From Halomonas llamarensis (GTDB lineage: Bacteria; Pseudomonadota; Gammaproteobacteria; Pseudomonadales; Halomonadaceae), in NCBI RefSeq assembly GCF_023555005.1, contig NZ_JAMJPJ010000017.1, positions 1-64,000 of the forward strand: a stretch of DNA of 64,000 nt. The letters run 5' to 3'. The notes below the pieces were generated by a model. It saw nothing but the letters and a program-made list of their open reading frames with translations, searched no databases and had not been told where the DNA came from. Below are positions 1 through 7,759 of this stretch, in pieces. Position 1 is the first letter of the stretch. Every line of letters starts with the position of its first letter. The translations under genes were made by a program, and so were the position numbers.

Positions 1-136
1 GTTTTTCCCAACGCAATAAATCGGCTAAGGTTAGCCCTTGTTGCGCAGCATACTGGCTTAGCGGCCTCTGGGTGACGGATGCGTGATAGAGATGGCCGAG
101 CCAGAAAGCCTGCATGGCATTGAGTTCGTGGTTCAT
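1..136 (-). CDS. IS66 accessory protein TnpA-like, N-terminal 45 residues
   Basis: A partial gene starting at an ATG at 136-134 with AGGAG seven bases upstream, and running off the window. The 45 visible residues have the pattern of the small HTH-type accessory protein of IS66 elements: a helix beginning around FWLGHL, then a Q-rich turn (YAAQQGLT) and a tryptophan just before the break (LLRWEK), as in proteins of the form 'W..H...W..SGLS...YC..HGLS...F..WR'. It would be the first gene of the tnpA-tnpB-tnpC set. The similarity is recognised by eye only. Confidence 0.6.
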   Translation of the reverse strand, partial: MNHELNAMQAFWLGHLYHASVTQRPLSQYAAQQGLTLADLLRWEK

Positions 137-215
137 GAGAATCTCCTGGATAAAGGGAGCCTCAGTGTGGTCAGCAAAACTCAACGTGAGAAGATGTGTT
201 TGGTGGAGCGCTTAC
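1..215 (-). mobile_element. Partial IS66-family insertion sequence, tnpA end
   Basis: One end of an insertion sequence that continues beyond the left edge. On the minus strand the element starts at base 215 with GTAAGCG; GTAA is the usual tip of IS66-family inverted repeats. About 80 bases inward is a small gene resembling the IS66 accessory protein TnpA, preceded by AGGAG. The reading frame of the TonB receptor gene at 216-1334 loses family similarity exactly at base 215, so the element sits inside that receptor gene. IS66 elements duplicate 8 bp of target; the candidate copy here would be 216-223. The other end, tnpB and tnpC are outside the window, so the family call rests on one tip and one partial gene. 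Confidence 0.7.
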
Positions 216-1334
216 GTAAGTGGGTAAGCCAGAGTGGGGGCGGAATTCTTCATCCTGCACAGTTACGCCCATTGAAAGCGTCGTGTCGGGCGATAAGTCG
301 AACTCCAATGTGCCATAGCCAACCTGGTTCTCTGAGTAGACGTGGTCGATGAAAGAATCCCTATCATCATAAACGCCAACGAAGCGCCCTCGAACTCGCC
401 CTTCGCTGTCCAGTGCGCCGGTAACGTCGACAACACCCCGGTAAGCATCATCCGTACCGGCAGAAAGGGAAACAGAAGATTGGCTTTCAGCTAGTGCGCC
501 TTTGCGCACTAGGTTGATGGTACCGCTGGGTTCACCGGAGCCATGGAGAATCCCCGCAGGCCCGCGCAGAACCTCGATACGATCAAGTAGGGCTGTATCA
601 AATACGCCTGCGCTCTCCCAGGCACTTCCTGCACTCTGAGCAGGGCTGCCATCCATCAGAAAGGAATCGACGCTATAGCCCCGTGCTTTGATTTCATACT
701 GATTGGTCCCGTACTCACGCACGGTCATACCAGTGACATTGCGTATGGCCTCGGCCAGAGAAGTAGTTCCTTGGTCATCCAAGCGTCCCCGCGTTACAAC
801 GCTGACGGACTGAGGTGTTTCCTTAACTGACTGCGAAAACAGCCCGATACTAGCGCTTTCACTCGTATAGGAATCGCTGTTCTCGGTCATGCCGTAGGGC
901 AGACGCGCTCCAGTCACCTCAACCGTCGACAACGCCACCCCATCTGGCCGCTCCTCCAACCGATAACTCCCATCCCCCTGCCGCACGGCCCTAAGGCGGG
1001 TGCCATTCAGCAGCCGCTCGAGCCCTTCGTCTACCCCATACTGGCCCTGCAGGCCGGGACTTTGGCGCCCTTGCCCCAGCTCGCCCGCGCCGCTGATAAA
1101 AACACCGGCCTCAGAGGCAAAGCGATTAAGTGCTGTGCTGACCGGGCCCGCAGGGATATCGTACTGGCGTGTTTGCTGCTGGCTGGTCTGCGCCATGGCG
1201 GGTAGCGACAGCAGCGGCGTGGCTAACAAACCGGCGGCGGCGAGGTGAACCGCCAGTGCGAGGGCGCGGCGGCGCTTTGGTAACGGACGGGTGGCGGTAG
1301 GCGATGGTTGTATTGCAGAGCGTTGTTGCGGCAT
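171..1334 (-). pseudogene. FecA-type TonB-dependent siderophore receptor, truncated by an IS
   Basis: The N-terminal half of an outer-membrane ferric-siderophore receptor. A signal peptide (about residues 1-48, ending AMA) is followed by an STN signalling domain (about 55-110) and the plug domain (about 160-280, with IEVLRGPAGILHG and GTINLVRK), then the first barrel strands. Receptors of this family are about 700-800 residues; here the frame stays authentic to GLPTY at 216, passes into the IS end and stops after 15 foreign codons. The barrel is lost, so uptake should be abolished. The STN domain normally talks to FecR, and the sigma/FecR pair lies just upstream in the same direction, as in fecIRA. 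Whether the rest of the gene survives left of the IS cannot be seen. Confidence 0.85.
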
Positions 1335-1444
1335 ATTGATTCCCCTTGCAGATGGTTTTTGGCTGCTTACATAGGGGAATCGAACCCGCGCGGAAAAAGG
1401 GAACCAAGAAAATCAACTTTTTCTCTTTTATTCTTGGCGCGCTT

Positions 1445-2464
1445 TTATTCGCGCTCTGACTCAGCCGCTTCGATCTTGATCCACCAGGGCATGACTCGGC
1501 GCACCGTCACCGGCAGCGTAGTTTCGACCATGTGCAAAGTGCGCTCCAGGTCGTCAAGCGGGAAAGCGCCAAGCAGCGTGAGATCCGCCACCGCCGGGTC
1601 GACCTCTAGACGGCCACGGTGATGCTGGCTCAGCTCCGCGGCGAACGTCTTCAGCGACATATTTTCCGCCAGCAAAACACCGTTGGCCCAAGCAGCCCGC
1701 CTGCCATCGGCAGGATTGAGTTCGCCAATGCCGCCAGCGGCGTAGCTGGCCTGTTGCCCCGCATCAACCACCTGGCGCTGGCTGGCATGGTCAGTATCGC
1801 CACGGGTCTGAATAGCCACCGCGCCCTCAAACACCGCCAGCAGTTCGTCGGCTTGGCGTTGGCGCACGCTAAAACGGGTGCCCAAGGGCGTTAGCCGGGC
1901 ACTGCGGGTATCTACATAAAAGGGTCGTTCGGGGTCTTGGCTGGTCGTAATCAGCACTTCGCCCGCCACTAGTTGCAGTCGGCGCCGCCGGTGGTCGTAA
2001 TCAACATCCAGCGCCGAGGCGCTGCTTAGCCACACTTGGGTGCCATCCTCTAATTCAATGCGGGTAATGTCACCGGTAGCGGTACGGTAGTCGGCGCCCC
2101 AGTACGCGACCCATTGGGGCAATGGCGTCCACTGCCAGGAAAGCCCGATCAACACGGCCGCAAATGCCAAGCTAGAAAGGCCACTCAGCAGGTGCCACCG
2201 CCCTCGCCGTCGTTGCCGCGCCGAGCTGATCACCCGGTCGGCGGTGTGGCGCTCGGCCTCATCCAGGTGATGGGTAAAACGTTGGCTAACACCTTCCACC
2301 TGTTGCCAGGCCCAGCGGTGGGTATCGCTGGCCTCCAGCCATGCCTGCCAACGCTCACGCTGGTCTGAAGAGAGCTCGCCTGCCTGCCATTCAGCAAACC
2401 ACTCGGCGGATTCTGCCAGCGCACGGCGCTTGGCGGCTTCATCATGGCTAGCGGCAGAGGCCAT
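1445..2464 (-). CDS. FecR-family anti-sigma regulator
   Basis: An inner-membrane sigma-factor regulator of about 339 residues. The N-terminal cytoplasmic part has the W-rich pattern of the DUF4880 domain (AEWFAEWQAGEL, WQAWLEAS, WAWQQVE), followed by one membrane segment (about residues 90-110) and a periplasmic FecR domain with GDITRIELEDGTQVWL and the LTPLGTRFSV core. In iron systems FecR relays the signal from the receptor STN domain to the ECF sigma factor. I chose the ATG at 2464, which follows the sigma stop by one base; a longer frame would need a TTG inside the sigma gene. With the receptor downstream interrupted, this protein has no visible partner in the window. Confidence 0.9.
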   Translation of the reverse strand: MASAASHDEAAKRRALAESAEWFAEWQAGELSSDQRERWQAWLEASDTHRWAWQQVEGVSQRFTHHLDEAERHTADRVISSARQRRRGRWHLLSGLSSLAFAAVLIGLSWQWTPLPQWVAYWGADYRTATGDITRIELEDGTQVWLSSASALDVDYDHRRRRLQLVAGEVLITTSQDPERPFYVDTRSARLTPLGTRFSVRQRQADELLAVFEGAVAIQTRGDTDHASQRQVVDAGQQASYAAGGIGELNPADGRRAAWANGVLLAENMSLKTFAAELSQHHRGRLEVDPAVADLTLLGAFPLDDLERTLHMVETTLPVTVRRVMPWWIKIEAAESERE

Positions 2465-2465
2465 G

Positions 2466-3020
2466 TTAGAGACTGGCCTCAAAACCAGCTTCGATCAATG
2501 CACATTGCAGCATGGCCTGGGCCATGTACTTCTTGACCATACGTTCGGAAACGCCGAGTTCTTCAGCAATCTGGCGATAGGGTTTGCCGTGGAGTTGCGA
2601 CGCCAGGAAAGCAGTGGCCACCTTTTCGGGTAGCCGCGTCAGCATACGGTCGATCTCGCACAGAGTCTCGATGACGATCTGCTGGTGCTCGACGGAGGGC
2701 AAATGCGCCTCTGCGCGGGCAGCCAGCGTCTCTTGCCAAGCTCTTTCGATATCCTGGCGTCGCCAATGATCAACGCACAGCCCTTTGGCCATGCGGCTAA
2801 GGTAGGCTCTGGCACCGTCGAAGCTATCCAAATGCCGCGGCGTTTGCAGCAGGCGTACAAAGGCCTCCTGGGCCAGGTCCGCCGCCGATTCGCCGCAGCC
2901 CAGCCGCCGGCTCAGCAACTGCTGCAGCCAAGGCTGGTGATGGTGATACAATTGGCCGAGTGAGTCCCGGCAGCCGGTGTGATACGCCGTGGTCTTGGCT
3001 GATTGGGGAGCCGCCGCCAT
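2466..3020 (-). CDS. ECF RNA polymerase sigma factor, FecI type
   Basis: An extracytoplasmic-function sigma factor of 184 residues, a usual length. Region 2 is visible around YHHHQPWLQQLLSRRLG and DLAQEAFVRLL, with DHWRRQ closing it; region 4 has the HTH around GKPYRQIAEELGVSERMVKKYM. Its predicted role is to direct transcription of the receptor gene when FecR is activated by ferric siderophore. It heads the order sigma - fecR - receptor on the minus strand. A Fur-like box lies 25-43 bases upstream of the ATG, fitting iron-repressed control of the whole set. Confidence 0.92.
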   Translation of the reverse strand: MAAAPQSAKTTAYHTGCRDSLGQLYHHHQPWLQQLLSRRLGCGESAADLAQEAFVRLLQTPRHLDSFDGARAYLSRMAKGLCVDHWRRQDIERAWQETLAARAEAHLPSVEHQQIVIETLCEIDRMLTRLPEKVATAFLASQLHGKPYRQIAEELGVSERMVKKYMAQAMLQCALIEAGFEASL

Positions 3021-3044
3021 AAGAAAGAGTCCAACGCCACTTAC

Positions 3045-3063
3045 GAAAATGATTCTTATTCTT
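3045..3063 (-). promoter_or_regulatory. Candidate Fur box upstream of the ECF sigma gene
   Basis: The plus-strand sequence GAAAATGATTCTTATTCTT matches the 19-base consensus GATAATGATAATCATTATC at 13 of 19 positions by hand count. It lies just upstream of the sigma gene start at 3020, where Fur normally represses fecI-type genes. Confidence 0.55.
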
Positions 3064-3082
3064 TTTCAATTTGAAGGCAGTG

Positions 3083-4075
3083 TCAATGTTCAACCTTGAA
3101 TATTGCGCCTAAGCGCTGGCGTTTGACCTCTGAAGGGTTGATGCCAAATTGCTTTTTGAACGCGGCGGCAAAGTGGCTCGCATTGGTGTAACCAAGCTCA
3201 GCGGCGACGACCAATACAGGCAAGCCCAAGTTGAGTAGCCGTCGCGCTTCCTGCATGCGTTCTTGCTGAAAAAGCCCGTAGACGGTATTACCAAAGAGTT
3301 GTCGAAATCCACGTTTGAGTTTCAGTAGACTTAGGCCTGCCTCTTGCGCGAGCTCGGGCAATGTGGGTGCGGCGCTCAAGTCATGTAACAAAAAGTCCCT
3401 CGCACGGAGCAGATGTTGTTGATCACGCCAGGGTATCCGATCAGAGTAGGGGTCTGAATGAGCGTTTCCTTCCTGTATCAGGCTCACCATAACCAAACAT
3501 TGGCCGAGCAACCAAAGCGGTGGGCGATCACTACTGCTGCCAGCAAATGCCTGAGTAGCACACAGCCCTTGGCTCAACATCTGAGCTGTCGTGCGAAGTT
3601 CTGCATTGCAAGCGCCACGGGTTAGAAAACAGTCTTCGCCAGTGATATTTAGTGGGATCGCACCCGTATCACAGAACCATCCTTCCAAGATGTCAGGCCG
3701 CACCATAATCGTAATACTGTCGAATTGCCCCGCTTGGGTGAAGGTGCCATGGCGCCCAGGATGGAAGCTAATGCTGGCTTCTTTTTCTTGCAAGGTGTGT
3801 ATAAGCGGTGAGGCACCATCATCGAACCGACTTTGCGAGCTACCTGCAAGCGAACAGGAAAAACTAATCCGGTGATCGTCATCATGAATATCGAATTCCA
3901 GCGGCCGGGTCAATCGCCCCTTCCACACAACGATATCAACGCCTTCCTGAAGAGTGCGCCTTAACAGTGTGCACGTATCTTCCTGCGCCACTGGCAGTGA
4001 TGAACCCATCCCTGGCGCTAGCAATGTCGACACGTCGATCTCTGCCTTAGCGTCAAATGAAGAATAAATCGGCAT
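3083..4075 (-). CDS. AraC-family regulator of siderophore uptake (PchR/YbtA-like)
   Basis: A transcription regulator of about 330 residues with an N-terminal ligand-sensing half and a C-terminal double HTH of AraC type (LPELAQEAGLSLLKLKRGF, then VAAELGYTNASHFAAAFKKQFG). The form and context match regulators such as PchR and YbtA, which turn on a siderophore receptor when the ferric siderophore is present. The ATG at 4075 is preceded by AAAGGTGG; a longer frame would begin with TTG inside the Fur-like box and is unlikely. It diverges from the receptor at 4293, so both probably share one regulated intergenic region. Confidence 0.88.
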   Translation of the reverse strand: MPIYSSFDAKAEIDVSTLLAPGMGSSLPVAQEDTCTLLRRTLQEGVDIVVWKGRLTRPLEFDIHDDDHRISFSCSLAGSSQSRFDDGASPLIHTLQEKEASISFHPGRHGTFTQAGQFDSITIMVRPDILEGWFCDTGAIPLNITGEDCFLTRGACNAELRTTAQMLSQGLCATQAFAGSSSDRPPLWLLGQCLVMVSLIQEGNAHSDPYSDRIPWRDQQHLLRARDFLLHDLSAAPTLPELAQEAGLSLLKLKRGFRQLFGNTVYGLFQQERMQEARRLLNLGLPVLVVAAELGYTNASHFAAAFKKQFGINPSEVKRQRLGAIFKVEH

Positions 4076-4147
4076 AGCACCACCTTTCCTCGACTTAAGC
4101 ACTCGCCAACCAAATCGGGTAGAGATTGATCCGATTCGAGTAGATAC

Positions 4148-4166
4148 GCAAATGATTATCAATCAT
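4148..4166 (+). promoter_or_regulatory. Candidate Fur box between divergent regulator and receptor
   Basis: The window GCAAATGATTATCAATCAT carries the core AATGATTATCA and matches the Fur consensus at 12 of 19 positions by hand count. It lies in the 217-base region between the AraC gene and the receptor gene and could repress both. Confidence 0.6.
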
Positions 4167-4292
4167 AAATAGTGCTGTATTTTTGAAGAAATGTCGAGCT
4201 CCACAAGCTCACAGCGCTAATCGGTTGCCATGCCCTGCAAGGTCAAGTTCGCCGGTTGCGTCTATCCGTCACATTATTGCGAGGAGCTATCA

Positions 4293-6476
4293 ATGGGGAT
4301 GAAAAGATCAAATAACAGCCTGGTTCGCCATGATGTTTTAGGAGCGCACGATGCAGGATACATAAAGCTGCTCATCTGTATCTCTTTGTTGTCGATGAAT
4401 GCAGCTCATGCCCAGCAGAACGATATCGTGCCAGATTTGGAAGCAGAGGAGACGGTCATTCATCAACTGCCAACCATCACTGTCTCAGCGCGGGGGAGCC
4501 AGACACAGGAAGATCCTAAAGATCTTCCTTTTGGCATTACGCGGGTGTCCGGCAAAAAGCTCGAGGAGCGCGGCTTAACGTCGGTCGAGGACGTATTACG
4601 CGCCACGCCCGGCGTGAACGTCAATTCGTCAGGTGGTGCCAACGTATCCACCCTTTACATCCGCGGCGTCGGCGCTCTCTACCCAATGAGTATGGATGAT
4701 ACTTCCGTTGCCGTGAATCTCGACGGCAGCCCGCTCTCCTCCCGGCACATTTCACTGGGCAATTTGGATGTTGAACATATTGAAGTGCTTAAAGGATCGC
4801 AAGGTACCCTGTTTGGTGGCTTGGCCGAAGCAGGGGCTATCAACATCACCACCCGCAAACCCACGCGCCACCTCGAAGGCTACGCACGGGGTGAGTATGG
4901 TCAGGAAGGGCAGCACCTGATGGCGGGTGCTATTGGTGGGCCTCTCTCCGAACAATTGAGCGGCCGCATCGCTATTCAACAATCGGCTTTTGACTACCCC
5001 ATAACCAACCTGCAAACGGGTGAGCCGGTTTCCGAACCGGACCTGCTGGCACTCCGCGGCAGCCTAATGTGGGACTTCACACCTGAGACCTCCATTCTCG
5101 CCAGCATAGAACGGCAAAAGACTCGATACATGGGAGAGAACATCGTTCTTTATCCCTACGAAGACGATCCGGTAATGGATGTGAGCCCAGACATTTATGA
5201 CGATAGCCATAAAACGGTGGAGCGCTCCTCCCTACAGATCGAGCATGAATTCGACAATAGCCAGTTTACAGCCGTGACGTCCTATACCGACGGCTTCAAT
5301 ACCTCACCCGTCGTCTACGATCGGTTGATCCAGGCATCCAGAACCGGAAACCCTAACGCCACCGAATATTGGCAGGTTCAGGAATCCCATGAGCAAGTGC
5401 TGACCCAGGATCTTCGCCTATCATCGCTACCCGGTGCACATACCTTCTGGGTCGGTGGGTTAAGTCTTTTGCACTCGGATCGCTCCTATGACAACCCGCG
5501 CAATACCTATGGCAGCTCTAACGCCCAGTTCCGGGATTTCACCACGAAACGCTATGGCCTTTATGGGGAAACGACGCTTCCTCTCTCCAGGGACTGGAAA
5601 CTGACCGCGGGGCTACGCCACACCTGGGACAGCAAGACTTTCGATGCCACCTATCTTTCTGGCGGAACGGCAGTAGGCGAATCGGAAGCGTTAGACGACA
5701 ACTTCACCACCGGTCGTATCGGGTTAACCCATGCGCTAACGTCAGAGGTTAATGTTTACAGCATGCTCTCTCGCGGTTACAACCCCGGTGGATTCCAGGA
5801 TTACGGCAATGCCCCAGGCACAGCCAGTTACCGCGCGGCAACCTCTCAATCTGCGGAGCTAGGATTTAAGTCGGCAATGGCAGACCAGCGTCTGACCATG
5901 AATGGCGCCCTTTTCTACACGGATGTCGAGGATAACCACCTGCTTTCCTACGACTCTGCCACCTACGCCGTAAGCGCGGTAAATGCCGACACCCGCAGCA
6001 TGGGTGCCGAGTTACAAGCAAGCTGGCATTTTGACAGTGGCCTCACTCTGTCAGGCGATGTGAGCTATATCGATGCAGAAATTACCACAGATGCTTTCGG
6101 GATAGGGGATGGTGACGTACATGCCGGTAATCGTATGCCCGATATTCCCAAGTGGTCTAGTCACTTGGCGCTCGTCTATCAACGACAAGTTTCACCCTTC
6201 CTGGGTATCTCCTCTCCATTGTTAAACGCTCGGTTGGATTATAACTATCAAGGGGCGAGACCTGCCGACCCTCAAAATTCCTTCGACCTCGACGCCTACC
6301 ACAAGATCGATATGCGTCTTGGCGTCGGCAGCGGCAACACTGAAGTGTATGTATGGGGGCGCAACCTGCTGGATGACCACTACGACCTGTATGGCTATTT
6401 TGCACCACCGTCTACCTACTATGGCGCGCCAGCCCAGGGCCGCGCCCTAGGGCTGGGTGTAAACCACACGTTCTGA
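4293..6476 (+). CDS. TonB-dependent siderophore receptor
   Basis: An outer-membrane receptor of about 727 residues. The ATG at 4293 follows GAGGAG, and the protein then begins with a long signal peptide ending AHA before QQND; an upstream in-frame ATG at 4230 lacks a good ribosome site. The TonB box is probably the PTITVSAR segment. The plug carries VEDVLRATPGVNV, IRGVG and IEVLKGSQGTLFGG, and the barrel ends with the aromatic C-terminus GLGVNHTF. There is no STN domain, so control should come from the AraC protein and Fur. It heads an operon with an MFS protein and two ABC proteins, the order seen in yersiniabactin-type uptake loci. The ligand is not predictable by eye. Confidence 0.92.
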   Translation: MGMKRSNNSLVRHDVLGAHDAGYIKLLICISLLSMNAAHAQQNDIVPDLEAEETVIHQLPTITVSARGSQTQEDPKDLPFGITRVSGKKLEERGLTSVEDVLRATPGVNVNSSGGANVSTLYIRGVGALYPMSMDDTSVAVNLDGSPLSSRHISLGNLDVEHIEVLKGSQGTLFGGLAEAGAINITTRKPTRHLEGYARGEYGQEGQHLMAGAIGGPLSEQLSGRIAIQQSAFDYPITNLQTGEPVSEPDLLALRGSLMWDFTPETSILASIERQKTRYMGENIVLYPYEDDPVMDVSPDIYDDSHKTVERSSLQIEHEFDNSQFTAVTSYTDGFNTSPVVYDRLIQASRTGNPNATEYWQVQESHEQVLTQDLRLSSLPGAHTFWVGGLSLLHSDRSYDNPRNTYGSSNAQFRDFTTKRYGLYGETTLPLSRDWKLTAGLRHTWDSKTFDATYLSGGTAVGESEALDDNFTTGRIGLTHALTSEVNVYSMLSRGYNPGGFQDYGNAPGTASYRAATSQSAELGFKSAMADQRLTMNGALFYTDVEDNHLLSYDSATYAVSAVNADTRSMGAELQASWHFDSGLTLSGDVSYIDAEITTDAFGIGDGDVHAGNRMPDIPKWSSHLALVYQRQVSPFLGISSPLLNARLDYNYQGARPADPQNSFDLDAYHKIDMRLGVGSGNTEVYVWGRNLLDDHYDLYGYFAPPSTYYGAPAQGRALGLGVNHTF

Positions 6477-6493
6477 TTGTCATGAGGTCTCGC

Positions 6494-7759
6494 ATGAGTT
6501 CGAAAACATCCAAATTTACCTGGTGTCTATTGGCCAGCCTGTACACGACGCAGTATCTCGGCTTGGGGTTCCTGGTAGTGGCGCTGGTGGTCATCCTGCG
6601 AGAACAGGGGGCCACGTTGGGGCAGGTGAGTCTTATCTATCTGATGGGGATGGTCTGGCCTTTCAAATTCCTTTGGGCACCCCTTGTGGACAAATTCAGC
6701 ATTGCCCGTATCGGTCACTACCGAACCTGGCTGATCGTCATGCAGAGCGGGCTGGCGCTGACCTTTCTGGGGTTCGGTCAATTCGATCCACTCAACGACT
6801 TTACGGTGATTTATACGCTGTGTTTGTTCGTGGCGGTGTTCTCGGCAACACAGGACATTGCCATCGACGGGCTGGCGTGCCGCCTACTCTCTCCCGATGA
6901 ACGAGGCTTGGGTAATGGCATCCAGATCGCCGGCGGCTTATTAGGCAACATGCTGGGCGGGGGCGCCGTGCTACTGGCCTATCCTCATCTAGGGTGGCAT
7001 GGCAGTGTGGTGATACTTGCTGTCGGCACTTGTTTACCCCTGACACTACTGGCAGGGTTTCGTGAGCCACGTTGGGATACGTCGCAAGCAACTGGCCATG
7101 CTCTGATACGGTGTATCAGGTCATTCTGGCGGCAACCCAATGGCCGCCGCTGGCTCGTATTGTTGCTGGTTTATCCCATGTCGAGCAGCCTTGCCTACGC
7201 CCTCATTACACCGATACTTGTCGATGCAGGATGGCGAATGGAGCGCATCGGCTTTTCCGTCAATATCGTCGGCTCATCGCTGGGTGTATTAGCGGCACTA
7301 TCGACCGGCTGGCTACTTACCAAACTGGGGCGGCGCAAGGCGCTCATCGGTGCTGCCCTGGTGCAGATTCCAGGAATCGCGATCATTGCCCTTCCCGTGT
7401 TTGACTATACCAGCGAAATGGTCGCTACCCTGTCCGTTGGCCTCTTCTTTCTACTTTACAACCCGGCGGCGACCGTTCTCGCCACGGTCATGATGGATCA
7501 TGCCTCATTCGAACGCCCGGCGACCGACTATACGTTTCAGTACAGCCTCAATATGTTCGTTGCCATGGGCATGATGTCTGCGGGTGCTGCGCTAGCGGAC
7601 ACATTCGGCTACGCAGGTGTATTGGCACTGGCGGTATTGGCGGCGATCATCGCTGCACTGCTGTCATGGCGTTACCGTCCAACGGGAAGAGCCTTGTATC
7701 CCACGGATGATGTGTCGTTTCCGTCTGCCACATCGGCGATTGCTGAGGAGGCGGGATGA
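6494..7759 (+). CDS. RhtX/FptX/YbtX-like MFS siderophore transporter
   Basis: A membrane protein of about 421 residues with some 12 hydrophobic segments. The pattern FKFLWAPLVDKF and ATQDIAIDGLACRLL is typical of the RhtX/FptX branch of the major facilitator superfamily (related to AmpG), which carries siderophores such as rhizobactin 1021 or pyochelin across the inner membrane. I prefer the ATG at 6494, preceded by GAGG at the right distance; an ATG at 6482 is in the same frame. It starts just after the receptor stop, and its own stop overlaps the next ATG, so receptor, MFS and ABC genes form one operon. Confidence 0.88.
   Translation: MSSKTSKFTWCLLASLYTTQYLGLGFLVVALVVILREQGATLGQVSLIYLMGMVWPFKFLWAPLVDKFSIARIGHYRTWLIVMQSGLALTFLGFGQFDPLNDFTVIYTLCLFVAVFSATQDIAIDGLACRLLSPDERGLGNGIQIAGGLLGNMLGGGAVLLAYPHLGWHGSVVILAVGTCLPLTLLAGFREPRWDTSQATGHALIRCIRSFWRQPNGRRWLVLLLVYPMSSSLAYALITPILVDAGWRMERIGFSVNIVGSSLGVLAALSTGWLLTKLGRRKALIGAALVQIPGIAIIALPVFDYTSEMVATLSVGLFFLLYNPAATVLATVMMDHASFERPATDYTFQYSLNMFVAMGMMSAGAALADTFGYAGVLALAVLAAIIAALLSWRYRPTGRALYPTDDVSFPSATSAIAEEAG

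Noticed and set aside
2465-2482. A longer FecR start at a TTG inside the sigma gene.
   Set aside because: The ATG at 2464 directly follows the sigma stop and gives a normal FecR length.
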